From assembly GCA_002372135.1 (NCBI GenBank), contig DFIN01000027.1, positions 18,497-39,269 of the forward strand: a stretch of 20,773 bases of DNA, given 5' to 3'. Shown here one piece after another: positions 7,601 to 15,173 of this stretch; position 1 is the stretch's first letter, and each line of letters opens with the position of its first letter. Under the pieces are notes generated by a model. It worked only from the letters and a program-made list of their open reading frames with translations. It did not search any database and had not been told where the DNA came from. The position numbers and the translations under genes are program-made. This DNA comes from Bacteroidales bacterium UBA3696 (GTDB lineage: Bacteria; Bacteroidota; Bacteroidia; Bacteroidales; Paludibacteraceae).

Positions 7601-9456
7601 GCGTTAGTTATGCCATCTGTCATGGCGATATGGAGGGCGGCTTTGGTAGCCGGTATAATAGGTGATGTTTGCGGATTGGTAGAGGCGTTTAGCGTCAAGA
7701 GCGTTTGTAGGGAATCGGATATAAGTGTTAATTCGGCTTCGTCAAGGTTGATGCCGGTGCTATCGATAAAAGGCTGAATGGGACTGCCCTTTGCGAGGTA
7801 TATATCAGTTTTTAATTCTGGTATCATTTGCCGGATTGTATCGAGCATGGTTAGGTCGGACAGCGATGTGATAGCCTGCACGAAGGACGTATCGTTGAGG
7901 GTACGAATCAGGGGTTGAACTTGGCTCACTAATTGGTGTACATGCATCGGGCTTTGGGCAGTAAGGCGAAGTTGGGGAGCGGATAGGTGGATGGCTGTGG
8001 TAGAGTCGGTAGAAAAATCGAGACGTAAGGTGGAAGCATGGATTCGCTTACCAGCCACTTGTGCATGCACGGAGTGCATCTGTGTATGGTAGTCCACCGC
8101 CATCTGTTCAGGGTTCATGAAGTCGGCTACAAGGAACTGATGGTCGGTTTGGGCATGCACCTGCAGTTTGCTCTCTTGCATAGCCACCGGCAAATGAAGA
8201 GTACCGTCCACTGTCTGATTGGCGAGCGTTGCATTCAAACGCATGCCGGATACATTGATATGGTCGTACACGGCATCCGTTAGGTGCAAATTGACATGAC
8301 TCTTCATGGCTTTCGACTGCGGATTAAAGCCACGTCCTACGGCCTCTATATCGCCCGCTATAATAACGGACGTGCTGTCTTTCAGGAAAGGAGTGAGGTT
8401 CACACGGTCGATATGTATTGTAGCGTCATAGGTTTCATTCTTGATATTATAGGAGGCACGCAGTCTGGCTTGATTGCCTTGATACGTGGCGTTGCCTACC
8501 ACGTCCACCTGCATAGTCGCTAAGTTGAAGGCGGTGGTATAGAGGTCGGCTTTTGCATCCATCGCGTCCGAGCGGGCGTGAAGACCGTGAGAGGTAATCA
8601 TGTTTTGGATCAGATCCACGCGCGCATCGCCGTATAGCGTATCAATAGGTATGGAGAGGTTTCCCAATTCGAAGGAGGTTGAACCGATAGCGAGATGTCG
8701 GGCATCGTATAGGTTATTGCCCACATCGGCTAATACGTCGGTGGCTAATGAGGCTGTTTGAAGGTCTAAACCTAACGGGGTGAGCCTAAAATGCACGTTA
8801 CTCAATAAGGCATCGTGAACATCAAAAGCCATTGGGGGAGCCGTGGTGTCTTGTGCTGTTGTATCGGGCGTTGTACCGCGCAAGTCTATTGTAACATACG
8901 CATCGGAGAGGCGCAATCCTTGCAGGGGAAATTGTCCGTCGGCTATAAGGAGGGTAGGAGAGGTTACATCTAATAGACCTACTATGGCATCTATACCTAC
9001 TGCCGCAATCAGGCTGTCGGAATGAAAGGTGGTTTGGTCTAAATAGAGTTGGTTCACTACAATAGGAACCGAAGCCACATCGTTTATGCCGATGCCGTTT
9101 CCCGTTTTGAGAATCACATCCAAGCGAAGTGCGTGCGAATAGAGCAAGGTGTCTTGTCCGCGGTGCCCTACGAACAGGCTGTCAATCTCCATGTGCAAAG
9201 GAAGGTCTGCCTCTCCTTTGTAGGCACGATAAAGCACTTTGGGCGAATGGTAAAAGGGCGAGAGATAGAGCCGTTGTAAGTCAATATCAAAGTCGGTCTT
9301 TTCGTTGGCTAAGTCCACTCCCTGGTTCAGTATCGTTTTTCGTGCGGAGGGGGACACAATAATTCCTGTCGCCGCTATACCGAGCAGCAACACCAACCCC
9401 AGCACGACACCTATCAGTGCAAGAGGAATTTTCCACAATAACGATGTCCCTCGCAT
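4675..9456 (-). CDS. TamB-like protein fused to a C-terminal Omp85 (TamL/TamA-like) outer-membrane barrel
   Basis: One uninterrupted 1593-residue frame joins two proteins that are normally separate. Residues 9-31 form an inner-membrane anchor. Residues about 35-900 are repetitive beta-rich AsmA/TamB sequence. About 900-1140 matches the TamB C-terminal (DUF490) domain: VRYSPRMYPVMPFRVDSGSH, then LEAPKDEAVTRELASL and LLATGMYVG. From about 1150 to the end the sequence is an Omp85 barrel of the TamL kind: IKNLMGHGESFSL (1181-1193), GGPNSMR (1422-1428) followed by GPG (1436-1438), then GDVKLEANVELRFPI and GAAFVDAGNVWNW (1473-1485), ending in an aromatic residue (YPF). No POTRA domain is visible. 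TamB proteins are thought to form a groove carrying phospholipid across the periplasm, docking on an Omp85 partner. Here both are one chain. The loop-6 arginine is kept, but the usual following Gly (VRGF/IRGW type) is Ser1429. The gene begins 15 bases after the pump-fusion stop and is last in the operon. Confidence 0.9.
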   Translation of the reverse strand: MRGTSLLWKIPLALIGVVLGLVLLLGIAATGIIVSPSARKTILNQGVDLANEKTDFDIDLQRLYLSPFYHSPKVLYRAYKGEADLPLHMEIDSLFVGHRGQDTLLYSHALRLDVILKTGNGIGINDVASVPIVVNQLYLDQTTFHSDSLIAAVGIDAIVGLLDVTSPTLLIADGQFPLQGLRLSDAYVTIDLRGTTPDTTAQDTTAPPMAFDVHDALLSNVHFRLTPLGLDLQTASLATDVLADVGNNLYDARHLAIGSTSFELGNLSIPIDTLYGDARVDLIQNMITSHGLHARSDAMDAKADLYTTAFNLATMQVDVVGNATYQGNQARLRASYNIKNETYDATIHIDRVNLTPFLKDSTSVIIAGDIEAVGRGFNPQSKAMKSHVNLHLTDAVYDHINVSGMRLNATLANQTVDGTLHLPVAMQESKLQVHAQTDHQFLVADFMNPEQMAVDYHTQMHSVHAQVAGKRIHASTLRLDFSTDSTTAIHLSAPQLRLTAQSPMHVHQLVSQVQPLIRTLNDTSFVQAITSLSDLTMLDTIRQMIPELKTDIYLAKGSPIQPFIDSTGINLDEAELTLISDSLQTLLTLNASTNPQTSPIIPATKAALHIAMTDGITNASLAADTRLTDGVVTIDGLCTDAALQLNLNRKQTALYGKGKLILDSLSYHELDLGNRSIDMAISPSDLYAHAIRADIRIDDIPLDIVDSMLQMTDLDLNGVVRAQASIDGLPRKVDISANVLPLGVAARYKPYNVGLSLGQTPIVMEHNHVDLNGLPIYGVDSTFIALTGGIDLDSMRLNVALEADSFAPVKLLKDGPIPVYGDLATDIRGTVTGPLDSILADVNVTLLPSTDITYPIDKKNLAQIKPYGTVNVRYAVADSVPIQLGGTVHVDDGVVRYSPRMYPVMPFRVDSGSHIAFNGSLGQSQVNVSASQKVKADVESQGEETRRVDFTTGVRVNGMVDSLGLNAIGFFLEAPKDEAVTRELASLDEDTREGLAATLLATGMYVGESNVAAQRDDYALSSIINSRINAAMANSKMGKFVDIDISSGQSSHASGRTNDMNISVSKSFLKDKLRLTIGSSITDNPEVNNTNGLLRNISADYKLTREGNVLLRLFSQRDYNNILEGELTKSGLGVRATKEWRHLESFRGDSLHRTYTLTGDAGIAYRSNNSIGPDLTLKSSIKNLMGHGESFSLNGNGAYYFAIRNRHPGDPKKTDTYKLGLNASLVFPYLHWGGDSTPDGDTRYMIGYQYENIAGGYGVHKVTGSFTYFIHSLRYITHAFTPFSLSVVTMKAETDSLLDKASEYPQLIKVIAGDEFVPAIGYNFTYNDYRSKRPVNTMLDLGFKESGNIINAIYCAFGHSWNEKDKPLGSLTFNQFVRLTAELRNKYNLTDKISIATRLYAGANIPLGNSLFAPLSEGFYAGGPNSMRSASPYAYGPGNFYSAKYNQNFFHAGDVKLEANVELRFPIVWKLYGAAFVDAGNVWNWYSTVDLFKAAGYEDYLTRLEIPETLYDGLYGNPEWARQIALGTGAGLRLDMDGLVIRLDLGVGIHSPYQTFKYDKEGRIDTTQPISTYYNIPSVLDALRINFGIGYPF

Positions 9457-9458
9457 TC

Positions 9459-9472
9459 TTTCGACTTTCGAC
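9459..9472 (-). repeat. Heptanucleotide repeat, copy A (2 units of GTCGAAA) between the two fusion genes
   Basis: On the minus strand two perfect GTCGAAA units fill nearly the whole 15-base gap between the stop TAG of the pump fusion (9474-9472) and the ATG of the TamB fusion. The first unit shares its first base with the stop codon. The units occupy the place where a ribosome-binding site would be. Confidence 0.75.
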
Positions 9473-12400
9473 TATCTCGTTCCTCCGCCTAAGGCAACAT
9501 AGAGGTCAATGAGGCTGATAAGTCCGTTATAGCGGTTGGTTACGTTTGCCAGTTGGGCTTTGAGCAGGTTCTCTTGTGCGGTCAGTACTTCTATGTAGGT
9601 GGCTTTGCCCTTTTTCATTAGTTCGCAGGTTCCCTCATACGACTCGCGCTGTGTGGTCAGCAGGCGCGTATAGAGGGCATCTTGTTCTTGGGCGTTGCGG
9701 CAGCGGAAAATGGCATCATTGACTTCGCTTCCGGCGCGGAGCATGGTCTCTACATAGCGGTTGGCAGCCTCTTCTTGTTCCAACTTGGCAACACGGAGAT
9801 TGGCGGTCAGTTTGCCGCCTGCAAACAGGGGTTGTGCCAAGCCTAATACGGCGTTCATGAGCAGTTGACCGGGGTTGGCAACGATGCCGCCGTTGTTGGT
9901 CCAGCCAATCAGTCCCGACAGGGATAGAGCAGGACAGAATGCGGCTTTTGCCATGTTGGTCTGATAGAAAGCCACAGCCACATTGCGCTCGGCTGCGCGT
10001 ACATCGGCACGGTTGCTTAATTGGGCGGCAGGTATGGGTTCAATAGTCCACTGTTCGAACGGATAACTGATCCAAGGCGAGCGGACTATGGCGTGCGGCT
10101 CTTCGTTCATAAGCCGGCACAGAGTCAGTTCCAACGAATGAACCTGCTCCAAGAGTTGCTTGCGCTGGATCTGCACATTGATTAGCGAGGCTTCCATCTG
10201 TCCTACGGACGGCGAATAGGCTTGTCCGTTTTTGACCAACACGCGCTGAATCTCCAATACACGCTGCCATATCAGTTCGGTAGAGTCCATTATGGCAGCC
10301 TGGTAGTCGAGCAGTTGCAATTGGGTATAGACGCGTGCCATGGTTGCCACCAGATTGGCATGTGCTGCCGCGAGGTTGTCTTCGGCTTGTTCGCGGAGCA
10401 CTTGTGCCTGTCGTTTGCGATTGGTGATGGTACCGAATCCTTCTCCGCCCCAATTGAGCGATAGCGGCACTTGGTAACTCAATATGGCAGCAGATGTGCC
10501 GTTGCCGGGTGTTACCGTACCTGACACGCCCACATTAGCGGGCGTGATAGCCAAAGTGGGCAAGTAGCCAAGTTTGGCTGCACGAAGACGCGCGTCTGCC
10601 TCATTGACAAGCAACTGACGCGAACGGTAATCTACGTTTTGCTGCAGGGCCGTTTGGATATAGCCGCGCAGAATAGGGTCTTCGATGTACGACTGCCAGT
10701 CCGCCTCACTCACGATGGTAACTAACGGGTTTTTGTCCGTTTGTTGATTAGGTTGGTACTGCTTGAACACCCCGCAGGAAGAGAGAACCAACGTACAGAG
10801 AACCAACACCATCATCACTGCTTTCGACTTTTGACCTTCGACTTCCGACTTTTGACCTTCGACTTCTACGGGTGTCTCTTCCCCGCTTTGGAAGCGTTCG
10901 TGCAGTTTCTGGAAGATGATGTAGAAGGCAGGTACAACAAACACGAGTGCCAGCGTACCCACTGCCATACCGCCTGTTACGCCGATAGCCAAGGCTCGGT
11001 TGCCGTTGGCACCTGCACCGCCTTCAATAATAAGCGGAATCATACCGGCAATCATCGTAACGACGGTCATCAGGATAGGTCTCAACCGGTCCTCGCAAGC
11101 ACCGAGTGCAGCCTCAATGATAGGCATACCCTGTTTGCGTTTCTCCACGGCAAACTCGGTGATAAGAATAGCCGTTTTGGCAAGCAACCCTATAAGCATA
11201 ATCACACCGGTCTGCAGATATATATTGTTTTCCTGACCGCAAAGCCATGAGAAGGCGAACGAACCCATGAGACCGAATGGTACGCTCAAAAGTACTGCCA
11301 ATGGGATAAAGAATGACTCGTAGAGCGATGCCAAAATCATATAGATGAGCAAGATGCAGACTAAATAAATAAGTCCTGTCAAGTTGGACTTGCTATTCGC
11401 TTCCAACTCGCGGCTCATACCGCCGTATTCGTAGCTGTAGCCCGTTGGCAAATATTCTTTTGCCACTTGCTCTATGATTTTTTGCACATCGCCGTCGCTA
11501 TATCCGGGGTTCGGTTTAACGCTGCATGCTATCGACTGATAGAGGTTAAAACGTTTCTGTGTGGCAGAACCTACAGCAGGAGTAAGTGTTACGAACTGCG
11601 CAATAGGTGCCATCTGGTCGCCTACACGAACAAAGATATTATTGAGTGAGTTGGGGTCAAGTCGATATTCGGGTGCTGCTCCTGCCATCACGCGATAAAC
11701 CTTGCCATATTGGTTGAAGTTGCTTATATATGCACTACCGCAGTATGCACCGAGCGTGTTGAGCACCACATCGGGAGATATACCGGCTCGGTCGCACTGT
11801 GTGGCGTTGACATCCACCTTATATTTAGGATAAGACTCCGAATAAAGCGATATAGCCATCTGTACCTCTTTGTGTTTTTGCAACTCGGCGAGGAAAGAGT
11901 TGACCACTTCGTTGAACTTTGACATATCGCCGCCTTGCAAGTCCTCCATCTGCAAGTCTATGCCGTCACTATTACCATAACCCGGTATCTGTGGCATCTG
12001 ACCGGGGAAGACTTGAGCATCCTTAATATCTTCGCACGAGTAGTACAACTTCGCCATTACCATATCTATGTAATGCTCCATACCTTTGCGTTTATCCCAT
12101 GGTTTGAGGCGAACAACGAGCGTGCCATAATTGACACCCGTACCGGAGACGATACCAAAACCGGAAATCTTGGCATAACTCTCCACTTCTTCCAATCGTA
12201 GCACGTGCTCCTCAACTTGAGCCATTATCTTGTCCGTCTCCACAAGCGGTGAGCCGGCGGGGGCTGTAACATCCACAAGGAAAACACCTTGGTCTTCTTG
12301 CGGCACAAGTCCTGAAGGAAGAGCACGCATTGCTAACACCATAACGACAACGGCTGCAATAAGCCATATCCAAGCCCTGCGAGGTTTCTGTAAGAAACGT

Positions 12401-14010
12401 GCTACGCCATTCTTATATTTGCAGAGGATGGCATTATAAGCGGCATCGTAGGCTTCTTTTACGTATTGGCTGAAAGGCTTTTTGCTTTCGACTTTTGACA
12501 TTTGACTTTCGACTTTCTTCGGGCGGAAGAGTATGGCAGTCAGAGCCGGACAGAGCGTCAGTGCTGAGATACAACTCAACCCCACCGAACTGGCAATCGT
12601 GATACCGAACTGCGTGAAGAATGTGCCGCTTGTGCCGGGCATGAACGTAACGGGAAGGAACACAGCCATAAACACCAATGTACAACTGATGACAGCCACC
12701 GTCACCTCGCTCATTGCGTCCTTGGTGGCTTTGTACGCCGAGGTATAGCCCGATTCCATCTTCGCCATCACGGCTTCTACCACCACAATGGCATCGTCCA
12801 CCACCGTTCCTATCGCTAATACCAGGGCAAACAGCGTCAATATATTAAGCGAGAAACCGGCTATTTTGACCACTGCAAATGTGCCTAACAGCGATACGAT
12901 AATAGAAATCGAAGGAATCAGCGTCGCCTTGAAGTTCTGCAAGAAGAAATATACTACCAAGATAACGAGTAGGATAGCGATAATCAGTGTCTCCACCACA
13001 TTATGCATGGCGGCATAGAGAAAGTCATCTGAGGTCTGCAAGATAGTAAATTCCAGCCCTGCAGGCATAGTTTTCCGGATATCGTTATATATCTCATTGA
13101 TTGCGGCATTAACCTCGGTAGCATTTGCTCCGGGAGCTTGGTTGATGATAAAAGCCACACCGGGTTGACCGTCCACGCGCGAGGAGAAACTATAGTTGAG
13201 TGCACCCAACTCCACATCTGCCACATCGCGCAGGTGCAGCACATTGCCATTCGAAGTGCGAAGCACGATGGACTCAAACTCCTCAATCGACTGCAAGCGT
13301 CCTTTGTATTCAAGATTATATTGGTACGTATTGCCGCTCTGTTCGCCTAACGAACCTGTGGCGGCGACCATATTCTGATTGCCGATGGCAGCAAAGACAT
13401 CTTGCGGGTCAATGCCGTATTGTGCCATCACATCGGGCTTCATCCATATACGCAACGAATAAGTGTTACCCAACAGCTGTATAGCTCCCACACCTGTTAC
13501 GCGCAACAAACGAGGTTTGACGTTGATGTCTATATAGTTGGCAATAAAGTCGTTGTCAAATTTTCCGTCTCGGCTTACGAGAGCGGTGATTTGCAGGATG
13601 TTGTTCTGGCGTTTTTCTACTTTCACGCCCACGCGCGTTACCTCTTGCGGCAATAGTCCCAAGGCTGCGGAAACACGGTTCTGCACATTGACAGCCGCCA
13701 TATCAGGGTCGGTGCCTTGCTTGAAAAACACATTGATACTGACATCGCCTGTGGCACTCGCCTCTGAGGTGATATATGCCATATTCTCCACACCGTTCAC
13801 TGCTTCTTCTATCGGCATTACCACCGATTTCATCACCGTATTGGCGTCCGCACCTGAATATGAGGTGCTAATCATCACGGTAGGTGGGGCTATGTCAGGA
13901 TACTGCTCAATGGGCAGCGACTTAAGACATATAAAACCTATCAAGGCAATCAACAGCGATATACACACCGCCATCACTTTCCTATCTACAAATATATTTC
14001 CTTTTGCCAT
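9472..14010 (-). CDS. RND multidrug efflux permease (AcrB/HAE1 type) fused to a TolC/OprM-type outer-membrane factor
   Basis: This single 1512-residue frame has a full RND permease (1-1040) and a full outer-membrane factor (about 1066-1512). The permease has the expected 12 membrane segments and two large periplasmic loops. The proton-relay acids D405/D406 are in GTVVDDAIVVVE (TM4) and K945 is in GLLAKTAILITEFA (TM10). The second part opens with a lipoprotein signal, MMVLVLCTLVLSSCG (1066-1080, lipid-acceptor Cys1079), followed by two TolC-type repeats, including LAQPLFAGGKLTANLR. The halves are linked by a charged stretch (about 1048-1064) encoded by a heptanucleotide repeat. A second copy encodes residues about 499-510 in the cytoplasmic loop after TM6. 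The permease and the outer-membrane channel would export drugs with the adaptor encoded just upstream (38-base gap). The fused chain may be cut at Cys1079 by signal peptidase II, or the factor may be re-initiated at the ATG at 10815. Confidence 0.93.
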   Translation of the reverse strand: MAKGNIFVDRKVMAVCISLLIALIGFICLKSLPIEQYPDIAPPTVMISTSYSGADANTVMKSVVMPIEEAVNGVENMAYITSEASATGDVSINVFFKQGTDPDMAAVNVQNRVSAALGLLPQEVTRVGVKVEKRQNNILQITALVSRDGKFDNDFIANYIDINVKPRLLRVTGVGAIQLLGNTYSLRIWMKPDVMAQYGIDPQDVFAAIGNQNMVAATGSLGEQSGNTYQYNLEYKGRLQSIEEFESIVLRTSNGNVLHLRDVADVELGALNYSFSSRVDGQPGVAFIINQAPGANATEVNAAINEIYNDIRKTMPAGLEFTILQTSDDFLYAAMHNVVETLIIAILLVILVVYFFLQNFKATLIPSISIIVSLLGTFAVVKIAGFSLNILTLFALVLAIGTVVDDAIVVVEAVMAKMESGYTSAYKATKDAMSEVTVAVISCTLVFMAVFLPVTFMPGTSGTFFTQFGITIASSVGLSCISALTLCPALTAILFRPKKVESQMSKVESKKPFSQYVKEAYDAAYNAILCKYKNGVARFLQKPRRAWIWLIAAVVVMVLAMRALPSGLVPQEDQGVFLVDVTAPAGSPLVETDKIMAQVEEHVLRLEEVESYAKISGFGIVSGTGVNYGTLVVRLKPWDKRKGMEHYIDMVMAKLYYSCEDIKDAQVFPGQMPQIPGYGNSDGIDLQMEDLQGGDMSKFNEVVNSFLAELQKHKEVQMAISLYSESYPKYKVDVNATQCDRAGISPDVVLNTLGAYCGSAYISNFNQYGKVYRVMAGAAPEYRLDPNSLNNIFVRVGDQMAPIAQFVTLTPAVGSATQKRFNLYQSIACSVKPNPGYSDGDVQKIIEQVAKEYLPTGYSYEYGGMSRELEANSKSNLTGLIYLVCILLIYMILASLYESFFIPLAVLLSVPFGLMGSFAFSWLCGQENNIYLQTGVIMLIGLLAKTAILITEFAVEKRKQGMPIIEAALGACEDRLRPILMTVVTMIAGMIPLIIEGGAGANGNRALAIGVTGGMAVGTLALVFVVPAFYIIFQKLHERFQSGEETPVEVEGQKSEVEGQKSKAVMMVLVLCTLVLSSCGVFKQYQPNQQTDKNPLVTIVSEADWQSYIEDPILRGYIQTALQQNVDYRSRQLLVNEADARLRAAKLGYLPTLAITPANVGVSGTVTPGNGTSAAILSYQVPLSLNWGGEGFGTITNRKRQAQVLREQAEDNLAAAHANLVATMARVYTQLQLLDYQAAIMDSTELIWQRVLEIQRVLVKNGQAYSPSVGQMEASLINVQIQRKQLLEQVHSLELTLCRLMNEEPHAIVRSPWISYPFEQWTIEPIPAAQLSNRADVRAAERNVAVAFYQTNMAKAAFCPALSLSGLIGWTNNGGIVANPGQLLMNAVLGLAQPLFAGGKLTANLRVAKLEQEEAANRYVETMLRAGSEVNDAIFRCRNAQEQDALYTRLLTTQRESYEGTCELMKKGKATYIEVLTAQENLLKAQLANVTNRYNGLISLIDLYVALGGGTR
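10822..10863 (-). repeat. Heptanucleotide repeat, copy B (6 units), coding for the RND-TolC linker
   Basis: Six contiguous 7-base units (minus-strand consensus GTCRAAA with slight variation) cover 42 bases and are organised as two 21-base super-units. Translated in frame they give a duplicated 7-residue peptide, VEGQKSE then VEGQKSK, at the exact junction between permease and outer-membrane factor. The 15 bases at 10819-10833 (TGCTTTCGACTTTTG on the plus strand) are identical in copies C and D. Confidence 0.9.
12486..12513 (-). repeat. Heptanucleotide repeat, copy C (4 units), inside the RND coding sequence
   Basis: Four contiguous 7-base units of the GTCRAAA family lie in the coding strand. 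They give the peptide VESQMSKVES (residues about 500-509) in the cytoplasmic loop after TM6, a place where RND pumps tolerate length change. The same 15-base end as copy B is at 12483-12497. Confidence 0.85.
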
Positions 14011-14011
14011 G

Positions 14012-14050
14012 GTAAATCAAAAATCTTTAAATCCTTTAATCCTTAAATCT
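14012..14050 (-). repeat. AT-rich degenerate octamer repeat filling the adaptor-pump spacer
   Basis: On the minus strand, the spacer between the adaptor stop (TAG, 14051-14049) and the pump ATG (14010) is built of about four imperfect 8-base units close to GATTTAAG, beginning at the stop codon itself. It is a second short-repeat type in the same operon and probably serves as an unstructured A/T-rich translation leader. Confidence 0.55.
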
Positions 14051-15134
14051 ACCATATAACGCGATCCTTCTCATGCACATTCCCCGCTCCCTTGGCTACA
14101 ATCGTTTCGCCCGCTACGACACCACTGAGGATAACGGCACGCGCACCATCCCCCAAATCCTCTATCTCAACGATTGCGCTTGTGGCGAGGCTGTCCTTAT
14201 CCACTTTATACACCAACGCTTTGTCTTGTATGCGCACTATGGCGGTCAGCGGAATTAGAAGTACATCCTCCCATTCTACCGGCATCACCACCGTTCCTTG
14301 CATTCCCGAGAATAGTTCGCCTTTCGGATTGGGGAACGTAACATAACACGTGATGCTACCTGTGCGTTGGTCCACCATACCTGACAGACTCGTTATACGA
14401 CCTTTCTCGCTGTATTCGCTGCCGTCCTTGAATCGTAACGTGAGCGGCGGAGCAATCTTCAGCACCTCATCCAGCGAGCCTAATTCGCTGACGAGGGCAT
14501 GCACTTGGCTCTCGGTCAGCGAGAACGAAGCCTCCATTTCGCTTACACCTGCTACGCGGGTGAGCATCGTCCCCTCGGCTATCACATCGCCTACGTGAGG
14601 CAGGATGTTACCCACCAGTCCGTCCACAGGACTCTTGATGGTGCAGAAACCAAGTCGCAGTTCGGCATCTCGGACGGCGGCACGGGCTTGTGCCACTTGT
14701 GCCTCGGCGGCGTGGAGAGCGTTTTCACTTTTACGCAACAGGTAGTCGCTGATGATCCCTTTTTCCGCTAACTCTTTGTTACTCTCGGCTTCCAAACGCG
14801 CATTCTCTTGTGCGGCAAGGGCGGTTTGTAGGTCGGCTTGAGCATGTGCAAGGCTGTTCTCGGCGGTACGGCTGTCTAACAGGAACAGTACGTCGCCCTT
14901 TCGTACACGCTGACCGTCTTTGACCTTGATGTCGTTCAGTGTGGCGGTAGTGCGCGACACGATGGACACATCGCCCGTACCACGTATGGCAGCACTCCAT
15001 GTCAGCGGAGCTGTCACCGTCTCGCGACGAAGCGTCAGGGTTTCGTAACTGGTGTGTTGCTCTTCCGGCATCTTCATGCAGCCGGCAAGCAAGCAAAATG
15101 ACATAGTGCATAGCACGATGGAGATATTTTTCAT
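14049..15134 (-). CDS. RND efflux periplasmic adaptor (membrane fusion protein), lipoprotein
   Basis: The 361-residue protein starts with a lipoprotein signal whose lipobox is LLAGC (Cys19). It then shows the usual adaptor order: a beta-barrel/lipoyl first half (ATLNDIKVKDGQRVRKGDVLF, about 65-85), an Ala/Glu-rich alpha-helical hairpin (about 92-158), the lipoyl second half (LGFCTIKSPVDGLVGNI) and C-terminal beta-barrel domains (LLIPLTAIVRIQDKALVY). AcrA/MexA-type adaptors sit in the periplasm and connect the RND permease to the outer-membrane channel. Both of these are encoded as one fused chain immediately downstream (38-base gap), so the three-part pump is complete in two genes. Substrates are not predictable. 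Confidence 0.95.
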   Translation of the reverse strand: MKNISIVLCTMSFCLLAGCMKMPEEQHTSYETLTLRRETVTAPLTWSAAIRGTGDVSIVSRTTATLNDIKVKDGQRVRKGDVLFLLDSRTAENSLAHAQADLQTALAAQENARLEAESNKELAEKGIISDYLLRKSENALHAAEAQVAQARAAVRDAELRLGFCTIKSPVDGLVGNILPHVGDVIAEGTMLTRVAGVSEMEASFSLTESQVHALVSELGSLDEVLKIAPPLTLRFKDGSEYSEKGRITSLSGMVDQRTGSITCYVTFPNPKGELFSGMQGTVVMPVEWEDVLLIPLTAIVRIQDKALVYKVDKDSLATSAIVEIEDLGDGARAVILSGVVAGETIVAKGAGNVHEKDRVIW

Positions 15135-15173
15135 GGTAATCTTGTTTTATTGCGTGGTTACTATGATATCGTG

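Noticed and set aside
10040..10453. 137-codon frame on the same strand inside the TolC-like half of the fusion
   Set aside because: It is an out-of-frame reading of the outer-membrane factor, low in complexity, with no recognisable domain.
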